A stretch of DNA of 64,000 nt, taken from positions 3,410,001 to 3,474,000 of the forward strand of contig NZ_CP077094.1 in NCBI RefSeq assembly GCF_014269025.2. Reading direction: 5' to 3'. The DNA is from Pseudomonas promysalinigenes (GTDB lineage Bacteria; Pseudomonadota; Gammaproteobacteria; Pseudomonadales; Pseudomonadaceae). Below the pieces are notes generated by a model that saw only the letters and a list, made by a program, of their open reading frames with translations, made no database searches and was not told the DNA's origin. Shown here piece by piece: positions 53,093 through 62,907 of this stretch (position 1 is the stretch's first letter; every line of letters starts with the position of its first letter). Position numbers and translations under genes: made by a program.

Positions 53093-53977
53093 TTATTTCT
53101 GTGTGGCGTGCAGTTGCTTGACCGCGCCGCTGGCGATCAACTCGGCCAGTTCTGCGACGTCAAGCAGTGCACACATGTGTTCGATGACCGTACCGGCCAA
53201 CCAGGGCCGCTGGCCACGCTGGCTGCGCCACTTGATCTCGGCGGGGTCCAGGCGCAGCGAACGGCTGACCTGATGCACAGCCAGGCCCCACTCGTAGCCT
53301 TGTACGGAAATCACATAATTGAGGCCCTGGCGGAAATCCTCGCGGTAGCGGTCGGGCATCACCCAGCGTGCAGTGTCCAGCACCTTGAGGTTGCCTGCCT
53401 GGCAGGTGAGGATACCGAGGAACCAGTCCGGCTGGCCGAACAGCGGCGTCAGCTCCTGACCCTGCAGGCTGTAGATCGAGCCCAGACACACAAGCGGCAC
53501 CGCCAGGGTGAGCCCGGCCACGTCGAACAGCAGGCATTCGAACGGCTCTGCGGCCCAGGCCGGGCGCCCATCGACGCTGGCCGGCGGGACCGGTGCGTCG
53601 TTCATGGTCGCGGCCGGCAGGTGCACATCCACCAGCGGCGCAACCGGCGCAGGCTCAGGCACTTCAGTCAGCACAGGAATGCTCGCCTCGGCCAGCACGT
53701 CGGCCTCGACCACTGTCACCACCGGCTCTTGCACCGGCAGCACAGCGGGCAGCACCCTTAGCTGGGGCTCGGCGAAAGGCGGCGCCAGCTGCGGTGCCTG
53801 GCGGGCATCACGTGCCTGCTCTTCACGCACCGCTGCGGCAAATTCGTCATCGGCGCGGCTCGCTTCGGCCAGCGCTGGCAGTTCGAGGCCTTGCTCTGCC
53901 TCGGTGGCCTCCTGCAACAGCCCATCAAGGTAGGACTGCAGGGCCATTTGCGGCTTGGTGCCAACCAGTAGAGTCAT
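53093..53977 (-). CDS. parP: CheW-domain protein ParP
   Basis: A 294-residue protein with an Ala/Pro/Glu-rich N-terminal half and a CheW-like C-terminal domain (about 165-290: ECLLFDVAGLTLAVPLVCLG, FLGILTCQAGNLKVLDTARWV, YEWGLAVHQVSRSL). This layout is that of ParP, which joins CheA to the polar ParC ATPase and keeps arrays at the pole. It overlaps the upstream parC by four bases, the expected partner. Confidence 0.88.
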   Translation of the reverse strand: MTLLVGTKPQMALQSYLDGLLQEATEAEQGLELPALAEASRADDEFAAAVREEQARDARQAPQLAPPFAEPQLRVLPAVLPVQEPVVTVVEADVLAEASIPVLTEVPEPAPVAPLVDVHLPAATMNDAPVPPASVDGRPAWAAEPFECLLFDVAGLTLAVPLVCLGSIYSLQGQELTPLFGQPDWFLGILTCQAGNLKVLDTARWVMPDRYREDFRQGLNYVISVQGYEWGLAVHQVSRSLRLDPAEIKWRSQRGQRPWLAGTVIEHMCALLDVAELAELIASGAVKQLHATQK

Positions 53978-54765
53978 GAAACCACCTGCGCGGCCGGCTT
54001 GTAGGTGAGCATATGCTTGAGCAGTGCTCGGTAGGCAATCACACCACGGCTCTTGTTGTCGAACTGCGAAGGCGTGACGCCATTGCGGCTGGCATCGCGC
54101 AGACGCGTGTCGACCGGGATGTAACCCTGCCAGACTTGCTGCTCATAGGTATCGCGAAGCACCTTCAACGTGCCCAGCGAGGCCTGGGTACGGCGATCAA
54201 ACAGGGTCGGCACGATCTGGTAGGGCAACGCTTGTTTGCGCGAGCGGTTGACCATGGCCAAGGTGCCGATCATGCGCTCCAAGCCCTTGACCGCGAGAAA
54301 CTCGGTTTGCACCGGAATCACCAACTGCTGGCTGGCCGCCAAGGCATTGACCATCAACACGCCAAGCAAGGGCGGGCTGTCGATCAACGCGAAGTCGAAA
54401 TCCTGCCACAACTGCGCCAGACTCTTGGCGATCACCAGGCCCAGGCCACTCTGCCCCGGCGACTGGCGCTCCAGCACAGCCAGCGCGGTGCTAGAGGGCA
54501 ACAACGAAATACGTTCATCGCTGGTCGACAACAGCAACTGCCCCGGCAGGCCTTCAGGAACGCTGCCTTTGTGCTGGAACAGGTCGAAACAGCTGTGCTC
54601 CAGCGCGTCCGGGTTGTGCCCGAAATAGCTGGTCATCGAGCCATGCGGGTCGAGATCGACGACGACCACGCGCTTGCCGGCCTCGGCCAGCAGGCCGGCC
54701 AGGGCGATGGTCGTCGTGGTCTTGCCCACGCCACCTTTTTGATTGGCTACTGCCCAGACTCTCAT
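53974..54765 (-). CDS. parC: ParA-like ATPase ParC for polar chemotaxis arrays
   Basis: A 263-residue Walker-type ATPase of the Soj/ParA class: deviant Walker A NQKGGVGKTTT at the N-terminus, VVVVDLDPHGSMTSYFG, and FALIDSPPLLGVLMVNAL as Walker B. There is no ParB gene. Location between motD and parP shows that it is the chemotaxis paralogue and not the chromosomal partition ATPase. Start ATG at 54765 coincides with the fold start; longer frames are not conserved-like. Confidence 0.92.
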   Translation of the reverse strand: MRVWAVANQKGGVGKTTTTIALAGLLAEAGKRVVVVDLDPHGSMTSYFGHNPDALEHSCFDLFQHKGSVPEGLPGQLLLSTSDERISLLPSSTALAVLERQSPGQSGLGLVIAKSLAQLWQDFDFALIDSPPLLGVLMVNALAASQQLVIPVQTEFLAVKGLERMIGTLAMVNRSRKQALPYQIVPTLFDRRTQASLGTLKVLRDTYEQQVWQGYIPVDTRLRDASRNGVTPSQFDNKSRGVIAYRALLKHMLTYKPAAQVVS

Positions 54766-54919
54766 GGCACCACTCTTGTCTGAAAGGCGTTGCAGGGCCC
54801 CTGTGAAAGCACCGGCTCGACGTCTCGATGAACCCGCTCGCGCAATGATCGCGCAGGCTTCGATGAATCTAACAAGACAACTGCCCCCAATTGGTTTGCT
54901 ATGACAGAGATTTGACGGC

Positions 54920-55777
54920 TCACGGGCGCGTCGTCGCGGCTGGGGCTGGCGGTGCACTTTGTGTGCCAGCACGGCGAAGCGCTGCATCCGGGGTGGCATT
55001 GGCAGTGCCCGAGCCGGTCAGGCTGCGGCGCACTTCAAGGTTGCGGGAGATCACCAGGACCACGCGGCGGTTACGCGCTCGCCCCTCAGCAGTGTCGTTG
55101 CTGGCTACCGGCTGGTATTCGCCGTACCCCACCGAGGCCATGCGCGCGGGGTTGACCCCCTGCATGGCCAACAACCGCACGATACTCGCCGCCCTCGCCG
55201 CTGACAGCTCCCAGTTGGTCGGGTACTGCGCCGTGCGGATCGGCAGGTTGTCGGTAAAGCCCTCGACATGCACCGGGTTGGCGAACGGTTTGAGGATGTT
55301 GCCGACCTTCTCGATGATGTCGAACGCCTGGTCGCTGGGCATCGCATCGCCGCTGCCGAACAGCAATGAGGAGTTGAGTTCGATCTCCACCCACAACTCG
55401 TTGCCACGCACGGTCATCTGGTCGGACTTGATCAGGTCGCCAAAGGCATCGCGCACATCCTCGCTGATCGCCTTAAGCGGGTCGACGCTGGTCTGCGCCA
55501 ACCCGGCATCGGTCTGCTCGCTGTCCTTGATCAATGGCTGTGCCGGTTTCACGCTCAGCGGCTGCTCATCACCGATCGGGATCGGCTTCATGCTTCGCTC
55601 GGGGTCGTTGAACACCCCAAGCAGCGCTTGGGATATGACCTTGTACTTACCTTCGTTGATCGAGGAAATCGAGTACATGACCACGAAGAAGGCGAACAGC
55701 AAGGTGATGAAGTCGGCATACGACACCAGCCAGCGTTCGTGGTTTTCATGTTCCTCGGTATGACGGCGACGGCGCAT
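54920..55777 (-). CDS. motD: Flagellar motor protein MotD (MotB-like stator)
   Basis: A 285-residue stator subunit. Basic N-terminus (MRRRRH), one membrane helix with the proton-binding Asp in SYADFITLLFAFFVVMY, then an OmpA-like peptidoglycan domain (SGDAMPSDQAFDIIEKVG, ANPVHVEGFTDNLP, LSAARAASIVRLLA, GYGEYQPVASN). Partner of MotC, 2 bp downstream of its stop. Pseudomonads use MotAB and MotCD stators together. Confidence 0.94.
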   Translation of the reverse strand: MRRRRHTEEHENHERWLVSYADFITLLFAFFVVMYSISSINEGKYKVISQALLGVFNDPERSMKPIPIGDEQPLSVKPAQPLIKDSEQTDAGLAQTSVDPLKAISEDVRDAFGDLIKSDQMTVRGNELWVEIELNSSLLFGSGDAMPSDQAFDIIEKVGNILKPFANPVHVEGFTDNLPIRTAQYPTNWELSAARAASIVRLLAMQGVNPARMASVGYGEYQPVASNDTAEGRARNRRVVLVISRNLEVRRSLTGSGTANATPDAALRRAGTQSAPPAPAATTRP

Positions 55778-55779
55778 GG

Positions 55780-56520
55780 CTACTCCATGAAGCCTTGCAG
55801 CTTCAGCTCGATCGAGCGCGGGTTCTCACCCTCGGCTATCGACAGCAAGCCTTCGAGCAGCATTTCGCGATAACGCGACTGGCGCAAAACGATGGCTTTG
55901 AGCTTGTTGGCGATCGGCAGCAAGATCAGGTTGGCACTGGCCACCCCGTAAATGGTCGCGACGAACGCCACGGCGATACCATTGCCCAGCTGTGAAGGAT
56001 CGGCCAGGTTGCCCATCACGTGAATCAGGCCCATCACCGCCCCGATGATGCCGATGGTCGGCGCGTAACCGCCCATGCTCTCGAACACCTTGGCGGCCTG
56101 TATATCGCGGCTCTCCTGAGTCAGAAAGTCGACTTCAAGGATGCTACGGATCGATTCAGGCTCGGCGCCATCGACTAGCAGTTGCAAGCCCTTGCGGGCA
56201 TAGGGGTCCGGTTCGGCATCGGCCACGCCTTCCAGGCCGAGCAGGCCTTCCTTGCGCGCCGTCAGGCTCCAGTTGACCACGCGGTCGATGCCGCTAGCCA
56301 GGTCGACCCGCGGCGGAAAAAAAATCCAGCGCAATATCTGCAGCGCTCGCTTGAACGCCGGCAGCGGTGACTGCAACAAAGCCGCCGCCAGTGTACCGCC
56401 AAGTACGATCAGCCCGGCCGGGCCATTGAGCAAGGCACCGACATGGCCGCCTTCGAGGAAGTTGCCGCCGACGATGGCGACGAAGGCCAGAATCAGCCCA
56501 ATCAGGCTCAGCACGTCCAT
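55780..56520 (-). CDS. motC: Flagellar motor protein MotC (MotA-like stator)
   Basis: A 246-residue stator subunit with four membrane helices. MotA/ExbB features are visible: [38 protein letters not shown], and SMGGYAPTIGIIGAVMGLI with the conserved Pro pair region. ATG at 56520 overlaps the cheB stop by one base (TGATG). Confidence 0.94.
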   Translation of the reverse strand: MDVLSLIGLILAFVAIVGGNFLEGGHVGALLNGPAGLIVLGGTLAAALLQSPLPAFKRALQILRWIFFPPRVDLASGIDRVVNWSLTARKEGLLGLEGVADAEPDPYARKGLQLLVDGAEPESIRSILEVDFLTQESRDIQAAKVFESMGGYAPTIGIIGAVMGLIHVMGNLADPSQLGNGIAVAFVATIYGVASANLILLPIANKLKAIVLRQSRYREMLLEGLLSIAEGENPRSIELKLQGFME

Positions 56521-57638
56521 CAGACGCACGCCTCGACCAGGTGTTTGCCGATCTCGTCCAGGCTGTACACGGCATCGGCGAGGTTGGCTTTGACGATCGC
56601 CATGGGCATACCGTAGATCACACAGCTGGCCTCATCCTGAGCCCATACGGTGCTGCCGCCCTGCTTTAGCAGGCGGGCACCCTCACGGCCATCGGCACCC
56701 ATGCCGGTAAGCACCACCGACAACACCTTGTCGCCATAGGACTTGGCCGCCGAGCCGAAGGTGATATCCACACACGGCTTGTAGTTCAGGCGTTCGTCGC
56801 CAGGCAAGATCTTCACCGCGCCACGGCCATCGATCATCATCTGTTTGCCACCTGGGGCCAGCAGCGCCAGCCCAGGGCGCAGCATGTCGCCATCCTCAGC
56901 TTCCTTGACACTGATCTTGCACAGCTTGTCCAGGCGTTCGGCGAAGGCCTTGGTGAACGCTGCAGGCATGTGCTGGATCAGCACGATGGGCGCCGGGAAG
57001 TTAGCAGGCAACTGAGTCAGCACGCGCTGCAGCGCCACCGGGCCACCGGTGGAGGTACCGATCGCCACCAGTTTGTAAGGCTTGCGCTTGGGCGCTGGGG
57101 TATGCGCCGCAGCAGGAGCTGGTGCCGGGGCACGGGCGGGTATGGCGCTGCGCACTGGCGCTACGCTGGCCGGCGCCGGAGCACTGGCAGATGTCACGGC
57201 GACCGCTGGGGCTTGGCTTGCGTAGCTGCCAAAACGGCGGTTGCTGCGCGAAATGGTATGCACCTTTTCGCACAGCATCTGCTTGACCTTCTCTGGATTG
57301 CGCGAGATGTCTTCGAAGTTCTTCGGCAGGTAATCCACCGCACCGGCATCCAGCGCGTCGAGGGTGACGCGCGCGCCTTCGTGAGTCAGCGAAGAAAACA
57401 TCAACACCGGCGTGGGGCAGCGCTGCATGATATGCCGCACGGCGGTGATGCCATCCATCATGGGCATTTCGTAGTCCATGGTGATGACATCGGGTTTGAG
57501 CGCCAGTGCCTGGTCGATCGCTTCTTTGCCGTTGGTCGCAGTGCCGACCACCTGGATCGTCGGGTCCGCCGAGAGGATTTCCGAAACGCGGCGGCGGAAG
57601 AAACCGGAATCATCCACCACCAGGACCTTGACTGCCAT
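56520..57638 (-). CDS. cheB: Chemotaxis protein-glutamate methylesterase CheB
   Basis: A 372-residue response regulator-esterase. Receiver domain with D10 and phospho-acceptor D55 ([12 protein letters not shown]), an Ala/Pro-rich linker, then the methylesterase domain with serine site [24 protein letters not shown] and the Asp in [13 protein letters not shown]. It demethylates and deamidates receptors. The linker is unusually long and Ala/Pro-rich (about residues 130-175). Confidence 0.95.
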   Translation of the reverse strand: MAVKVLVVDDSGFFRRRVSEILSADPTIQVVGTATNGKEAIDQALALKPDVITMDYEMPMMDGITAVRHIMQRCPTPVLMFSSLTHEGARVTLDALDAGAVDYLPKNFEDISRNPEKVKQMLCEKVHTISRSNRRFGSYASQAPAVAVTSASAPAPASVAPVRSAIPARAPAPAPAAAHTPAPKRKPYKLVAIGTSTGGPVALQRVLTQLPANFPAPIVLIQHMPAAFTKAFAERLDKLCKISVKEAEDGDMLRPGLALLAPGGKQMMIDGRGAVKILPGDERLNYKPCVDITFGSAAKSYGDKVLSVVLTGMGADGREGARLLKQGGSTVWAQDEASCVIYGMPMAIVKANLADAVYSLDEIGKHLVEACV

Positions 57639-57685
57639 AAACACTCCATTAGGCGGGGCACCCGGCCAGGGTGCTCCGCCGAAAA

Positions 57686-59941
57686 TCAGATACGCCGTGC
57701 CGCGTAACGCTTGAGCATGCTCGGCACGTCAAGAATCAGCGCGATGCGGCCGTCGCCAGTGATGGTGGCGCCAGACATGCCCGGGGTGCCCTGCAGCATC
57801 TTGCCCAGGGGCTTGATCACCACTTCTTCCTGGCCCACCAGCTGGTCGACCACAAAGCCGATGCGCTGGGTACCGACCGACAGAATCACCACATGGCCTT
57901 CGTGCTGCTCCTCGTGCACCTGCCCTTGGACCAGCCAGCGCTTGAGGTAGAACAGCGGCAGCGCCTTGTCGCGCACGATCACCACTTCCTGGCCGTCCAC
58001 CACGTTGGTGCGCGAAAGGTCGAGGTGGAAGATTTCGTTGACGTTGACCAGGGGGAAGGCGAACGCCTGATTGCCCAGCATCACCATCAAGGTCGGCATG
58101 ATCGCCAGGGTCAACGGCACCTTGATGACGATCTTCGAACCCTGGCCCTTGGCCGAGTAGATGTTGATCGAGCCATTGAGCTGGGAGATCTTGGTCTTCA
58201 CCACGTCCATGCCCACGCCACGGCCGGACACGTCGGAAATCTCGGTCTTGGTCGAGAAGCCTGGGGCGAAGATCAGGTTGTAGCAGTCCGACTCGCTCAG
58301 GCGATCGGCCGCGTCCTTGTCCATCAGGCCTTTTTCCACGGCCTTGGCGCGCAGGATATTCGGGTCCATGCCCTTGCCGTCGTCGGAAATCGACAACAGG
58401 ATGTGGTCACCTTCCTGCTCGGCCGACAACACCACATGGCCGGTACGCGGTTTGCCGGCAGCTTCCCTCTCGTCCGGCATCTCGACGCCATGGTCGACGG
58501 CGTTGCGCACCAAGTGCACCAGCGGGTCGGCCAGGGCCTCGACAAGGTTTTTGTCCAGGTCGGTTTCTTCGCCGACCAGCTCAAGGTTGATTTCTTTCTT
58601 AAGCTGCCGCGCCAAGTCACGGACCAGGCGCGGGAAGCGGCCGAAGACCTTCTTGATCGGCTGCATGCGGGTCTTCATCACCGCAGTCTGCAAATCGGCA
58701 GTGACCACATCGAGGTTGGACACGGCCTTGGACATGGCCTCGTCGCCGCTGTTCAGGCCCAGGCGCACCAGGCGGTTACGCACCAGCACCAGTTCGCCGA
58801 CCATGTTCATGATTTCGTCCAGGCGCGCGGTATCGACGCGCACGGTGGTTTCCGCCTCGCTGGCAGGCTTATCTGCAACCGGTGCCGGGGAGCGAGCTGG
58901 CGCGGCAGCTGCAGGCTTGGCCTCGGCAGGCGCAGCTGGGGCAGGCTTGGCGACCGGCTTGCTGGCCGCCTTGGGCGCAACCGGTGCAGCCACCGCAGCA
59001 GGTGCCTGGGCAGCAGCCGTTTCGCCGGTGAACTTACCCTTGCCGTGCAGTTGGTCGAGCAGGGCTTCGAACTCATGCTCGGTGATCTCATCGCCAGCGG
59101 CGGCGGCACTGGCGGTCTGTGCCCCAGCGCTGGCGGCTGGCAAGGCATCGGCCTGGAAGGTGCCCTTGCCATGCAGCTGGTCCAGCAACGATTCGAATTC
59201 TTCGTCGGTGATCTCATCGCTCGCAGGTTGCGTGGCGACGACTACCGATTGCGTAGCGGTAACTTCTGGCGAGAACTGGCCCTTACCATGCAACTGGTCA
59301 AGCAGCGATTCGAACTCGGCATCGGTGATGTCGTCACCCGAGTTGCTCAAGGTCTCGCCCTGCATCTGTGCGTCGAAGGCGGCAGCTTCGGCTTTCACCG
59401 CGTCGAGCGAGTCGAGCAGCTGTTCGAACTCGGTGTCGGTGATGTCCGCTTCGCTGGCCGCAGGCTCGGGCTCGGGCGCTGCTTGTGGCACCGGCGCGGC
59501 AGGGGCATCGGCGCTGGCAGGGGCATCGGCGCTGGCAGGGGCATCGGCGCTGGCAGGTTCGGCCAGGCGCGACAAGGCTGCCAACAGTTCGGGTGTGGCC
59601 GGTGTCACCTCGGTGCGCTCACGCACTTGGCCGAACATGCTGTTGACCGTATCCAGTGCTTCGAGCACCACATCCATCAGTTCCGCGTCGACCCGGCGCT
59701 CACCCTTGCGCAGGATATCGAACACGTTCTCCGCGATATGGCAGCACTCCACCAGCTCGTTCAGCTGAAGGAAGCCGGCGCCCCCTTTTACAGTGTGGAA
59801 ACCGCGAAAAATTGCATTGAGCAGGTCAGCATCGTCAGGCCGGCTTTCCAGCTCGACCAGTTGCTCGGACAGTTGCTCAAGAATTTCGCCGGCTTCTACC
59901 AGGAAATCCTGAAGGATTTCTTCATCGGCGCCGAAGCTCAT
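57686..59941 (-). CDS. cheA: Chemotaxis histidine kinase CheA
   Basis: A 751-residue kinase. P1/Hpt domain with H49 in [13 protein letters not shown]; a long linker (about 130-330) that carries four copies of an [22 protein letters not shown] motif and a repeated PASADA stretch; dimerisation helices; the HATPase domain with [21 protein letters not shown] and [11 protein letters not shown]; and a C-terminal CheW-like domain. The P2 domain of E. coli CheA is not evident. Confidence 0.96.
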   Translation of the reverse strand: MSFGADEEILQDFLVEAGEILEQLSEQLVELESRPDDADLLNAIFRGFHTVKGGAGFLQLNELVECCHIAENVFDILRKGERRVDAELMDVVLEALDTVNSMFGQVRERTEVTPATPELLAALSRLAEPASADAPASADAPASADAPAAPVPQAAPEPEPAASEADITDTEFEQLLDSLDAVKAEAAAFDAQMQGETLSNSGDDITDAEFESLLDQLHGKGQFSPEVTATQSVVVATQPASDEITDEEFESLLDQLHGKGTFQADALPAASAGAQTASAAAAGDEITEHEFEALLDQLHGKGKFTGETAAAQAPAAVAAPVAPKAASKPVAKPAPAAPAEAKPAAAAPARSPAPVADKPASEAETTVRVDTARLDEIMNMVGELVLVRNRLVRLGLNSGDEAMSKAVSNLDVVTADLQTAVMKTRMQPIKKVFGRFPRLVRDLARQLKKEINLELVGEETDLDKNLVEALADPLVHLVRNAVDHGVEMPDEREAAGKPRTGHVVLSAEQEGDHILLSISDDGKGMDPNILRAKAVEKGLMDKDAADRLSESDCYNLIFAPGFSTKTEISDVSGRGVGMDVVKTKISQLNGSINIYSAKGQGSKIVIKVPLTLAIMPTLMVMLGNQAFAFPLVNVNEIFHLDLSRTNVVDGQEVVIVRDKALPLFYLKRWLVQGQVHEEQHEGHVVILSVGTQRIGFVVDQLVGQEEVVIKPLGKMLQGTPGMSGATITGDGRIALILDVPSMLKRYAARRI
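59502..59555 (-). repeat. Three perfect 18-bp tandem repeats in cheA
   Basis: GGGGCATCGGCGCTGGCA occurs three times without a break and encodes PASADA-type repeats in the CheA linker. The copy number keeps the frame. Confidence 0.9.
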
Positions 59942-59953
59942 TAAACGTGCTCC

Positions 59954-60742
59954 TTAAAAACCCAGGCTGGACAGCAAATCGTCGACGTCGTCCTGACCGG
60001 ACACCACGTCTTCACGCTTATCGGCATGAATCTGCGGACCTTCACCCCGAGTTGGATGTTTTTCTTGATCTTTTTCAGCACGAAGCTGCTGGTGGTCATG
60101 TTCGATACCAGCAAACCGGTCGACCTGACTGGCCATCAGCACGAGCTTGAGCAGGTTGCTTTCCACTTCGGTCACCAGCGCCGTCACCCGCTTGATCACC
60201 TGGCCGGTCAGGTCCTGATAGTCCTGGGCCAGCAGAATGTCGTTCAGGTGGCCTGCGACTTTGCGGTTACCCTCGGTGCTATGCGTCAGGAAACTGTCGA
60301 CGCGTTTGACCAGCTCTCGGAACTCAGGCGCGGCGACTTCGCGGCGCATGAAGCGCTGCCAATCCAGGCTCAGGCTCTGAGCCTCGCTGGCCAGGTCGTT
60401 GAGCACCGGGGTGCTCTCCTCCACCAGGTCCATGGTGCGGTTGGCCGCGCCCTCGGTCAGCTTGACGACATAGGACAGGCGCTCGGTGGCATCGGTAATC
60501 TGCGAAACTTCTTCGGCTTGCGGCATGCGCGGGTCGATCTGGAAGCTGACGATCGCGCTGTGCAGTTCACGCGTGAGCTTGCCGACCTCCTGATAAAGGC
60601 CACGATCGCGGGTCTGGTTGAGCTGATGGATCAGCTGCACCGCCTCGCCGAAACGGCCCCGTTCCAGGCTCTCGACCAATTCCTGGGCATGCTTCTTCAG
60701 GGTCGATTCGAACTCCCCCAAAGACGACTGTTTTGATTCCAT
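59954..60742 (-). CDS. cheZ: CheY-P phosphatase CheZ
   Basis: A 262-residue protein forming a long helical hairpin. The catalytic Gln lies in LLAQDYQDLTGQVIKRV, and the C-terminal tail ends in a CheY-binding helix (DVDDLLSSLGF). ATG at 60742 follows an AGGGGGG ribosome site; upstream reading in the same frame is out of phase with cheY's coding and not conserved. Confidence 0.94.
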   Translation of the reverse strand: MESKQSSLGEFESTLKKHAQELVESLERGRFGEAVQLIHQLNQTRDRGLYQEVGKLTRELHSAIVSFQIDPRMPQAEEVSQITDATERLSYVVKLTEGAANRTMDLVEESTPVLNDLASEAQSLSLDWQRFMRREVAAPEFRELVKRVDSFLTHSTEGNRKVAGHLNDILLAQDYQDLTGQVIKRVTALVTEVESNLLKLVLMASQVDRFAGIEHDHQQLRAEKDQEKHPTRGEGPQIHADKREDVVSGQDDVDDLLSSLGF

Positions 60743-60761
60743 GGCGCCCCCCTGAGGTGTC

Positions 60762-61136
60762 TCAGCCGTTGACGCGTTCGAAGATCTTCTCGATCTTTTC
60801 TTTGAGCACCTGGGCGGTGAACGGCTTGACCACGTAACCATTTACGCCGGCCTGCGCCGCTTCGATGATCTGGTCGCGCTTGGCTTCAGCGGTCACCATC
60901 AGCACCGGCATGGTTTTCAGGCGGTCATGGGCCCGGACTTTGCGCAGCAGGTCGATGCCGGACATACCTGGCATGTTCCAGTCCGTCACCAGAAAGTCGT
61001 AATGGCCGCTTTCGAGCATCGGCAGCGCGGTGGTGCCGTCATCGGCTTCATCGGTGTTGGTGAAGCCCAGATCACGCAACAGGTTCTTAATGATCCGCCG
61101 CATCGTCGAGAAGTCGTCAACGATGAGGATTTTCAT
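60762..61136 (-). CDS. cheY: Chemotaxis response regulator CheY
   Basis: A 124-residue single receiver domain: acidic pair in ILIVDDFSTMRR, phospho-acceptor D52 in FLVTDWNMPGMSG, conserved T in MVTAEAK and K in YVVKPFTAQVL. Binds the flagellar motor when phosphorylated. ATG at 61136 begins the domain. Confidence 0.97.
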   Translation of the reverse strand: MKILIVDDFSTMRRIIKNLLRDLGFTNTDEADDGTTALPMLESGHYDFLVTDWNMPGMSGIDLLRKVRAHDRLKTMPVLMVTAEAKRDQIIEAAQAGVNGYVVKPFTAQVLKEKIEKIFERVNG

Positions 61137-61174
61137 GTCTTTGTTCAAGTAGACCTCCAAGCAGTCTCAAACGC

Positions 61175-61188
61175 GCTCGGCCCCGAGC
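61175..61188. other. Small GC-rich hairpin between fliA and cheY
   Basis: GCTCGG-CC-CCGAGC. With no T-run it is likelier an RNA stability element than a terminator. Confidence 0.35.
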
Positions 61189-61243
61189 ACGCGTATTCAT
61201 CTAATTCGGTACAACGTGGAAACGACTGCAACGATACCTTGGC

Positions 61244-61984
61244 TCAACGCGCCCGCCATTCCCCCAGGCGGCTGCGCAGGCGCGCGGCGCATTGGCTGTG
61301 CAACTGGCTGACACGCGACTCGCTGACCCCCAGTACCTCGCCAATTTCCTTAAGGTTCAGCTCTTCGTCGTAGTACAGCGCCAACACCAGCCGCTCACGC
61401 TCCGGCAGGTTGGCGATCGCATCGGTCAAGGCAGCCTGGAAGCGCTCGTCTTCAAGGTCGCGCGACGGCTCGATCTGGCCACTGGCGCCGTCCTCGTGCA
61501 GCCCTTCATGCTCGCCGTCCTGCAACAGGTCGTCGAAGCTGAACAGCCGGCTTCCCAAGGTATCGTTCAAAATCCCGTAGTAATCATCGAGACTCAATTG
61601 GAGTTCGGCAGCAACTTCATGATCTTTAGCGTCACGGCCAGTTCTTGCTTCCACGGCACGCATCGCATCACTGACCATGCGCGTATTACGGTGCACCGAA
61701 CGGGGTGCCCAATCGCCCTTGCGGACCTCATCGAGCATCGCCCCGCGGATGCGAATACCCGCGTAGGTTTCGAAGCTCGCCCCCTTGCTGGCGTCGTACT
61801 TGTTCGCCACTTCCAGCAGCCCGATCATGCCGGCCTGGATCAGGTCCTCGACCTGGACGCTGGCAGGCAGCCTTGCCAGCAAGTGGTAGGCAATGCGCTT
61901 GACCAGTGGCGCGTAGCGCTCGACCAGTTCGAACTGGGCATCCTTGGACGCCTTGCTGTACATCTTGAAGCCGCTGGCATTCAT
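61244..61984 (-). CDS. fliA: Flagellar sigma factor FliA (sigma-28)
   Basis: A 246-residue sigma factor. Region 2 has LVERYAPLVKRIAYHLLARLP and DLIQAGMIGLLEVANKYD; region 3 AGIRIRGAMLDEVRKGDWAPRSV; region 4 LPERERLVLALYYDEELNLKEIGEVLGVSESRVSQLHSQ (read in parts) recognises the -35 element. ATG overlaps the fleN stop (ATGA, 61981-61984). It drives late flagellar and chemotaxis genes. Confidence 0.96.
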   Translation of the reverse strand: MNASGFKMYSKASKDAQFELVERYAPLVKRIAYHLLARLPASVQVEDLIQAGMIGLLEVANKYDASKGASFETYAGIRIRGAMLDEVRKGDWAPRSVHRNTRMVSDAMRAVEARTGRDAKDHEVAAELQLSLDDYYGILNDTLGSRLFSFDDLLQDGEHEGLHEDGASGQIEPSRDLEDERFQAALTDAIANLPERERLVLALYYDEELNLKEIGEVLGVSESRVSQLHSQCAARLRSRLGEWRAR

Positions 61985-62814
61985 AACACGGGCCCTGCAC
62001 TGGTGGGCTGCACCAAACGCTCGACGAAGAACTCGAGGTGCCCGCGCGGGTTGGCTGGCAGCGGCCAGCTGTCGACCTTCTGCGCAATGGCTTTGAATGC
62101 CAGGGCGCACTTGGAGCGAGGGAAGGCCTCGTAAACCGCGCGTTGCTTCTGCACCGCCTTGCGCACGCTTTCGTCGTAAGGCACGGCGCCCACGTATTGT
62201 AGGGCTACGTCAAGGAAGCGGTCGGTGACCTTGGTCAACTTGGCGAACAGGTTGCGCCCTTCCTGCGGGCTCTGCGCCATGTTGGCCAAAACCCGGAAGC
62301 GGTTCATGCCGTAGTCGCGATTGAGCAGCTTGATCAGTGCATAGGCGTCGGTGATCGAGGTCGGCTCGTCGCACACCACCAGCAGCACTTCCTGGGCGGC
62401 GCGGACGAAGCTGACTACCGAGTCACCAATCCCTGCAGCAGTGTCGATCACCAGCACATCGAGGTTGTCGCCAACCTCGCTGAAGGCCTGAATCAGCCCG
62501 GCATGCTGAGCCGGCGCCAGATGCACCATGCTCTGGGTGCCGGAGGCAGCGGGCACGATGCGCACACCGCCAGGCCCCTGCAAAATCACATCACGCAGCT
62601 CGCAGCGCCCTTCGATGACATCGGCCAGGGTGCGTTTCGGGGTGAGGCCCAGCAGCACGTCGACGTTGGCAAGGCCTAGGTCGGCGTCCAGCAGCATCAC
62701 CCGGCGGCCGAGCTCGGCCAGCGCCAGAGACAGGTTCACTGAAACGTTAGTTTTGCCGACGCCACCTTTACCACCGGTGACGGCGATCACCTGTACGGGA
62801 TGCATGCTACCCAT
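61981..62814 (-). CDS. fleN: Flagellar number regulator FleN (FlhG)
   Basis: A 277-residue MinD-like ATPase with deviant Walker A GGKGGVGKTN near the N-terminus, MLLDADLGLANVDVLLGL and DVLVIDTAAGIGDSV. It restrains FleQ and limits polar flagella to the species-typical number. It lies between flhF and fliA, as in other pseudomonads. Confidence 0.95.
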   Translation of the reverse strand: MGSMHPVQVIAVTGGKGGVGKTNVSVNLSLALAELGRRVMLLDADLGLANVDVLLGLTPKRTLADVIEGRCELRDVILQGPGGVRIVPAASGTQSMVHLAPAQHAGLIQAFSEVGDNLDVLVIDTAAGIGDSVVSFVRAAQEVLLVVCDEPTSITDAYALIKLLNRDYGMNRFRVLANMAQSPQEGRNLFAKLTKVTDRFLDVALQYVGAVPYDESVRKAVQKQRAVYEAFPRSKCALAFKAIAQKVDSWPLPANPRGHLEFFVERLVQPTSAGPVL

Positions 62815-62907
62815 GTTTATTGTTTACCTTGTTTCGCTTGGTCCCAAGCCACACGCGGGGCAGCACTTGAGCCCCCGAAATGTAGGTACTTTGCATACGT
62901 TTCATCC

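Noticed and set aside
57671-59944. A 757-codon plus-strand open frame opposite cheA
   Set aside because: It is the antisense of a well-conserved, high-GC gene; its translation has no recognisable domain and is full of His/Arg/Gln runs typical of antisense frames.
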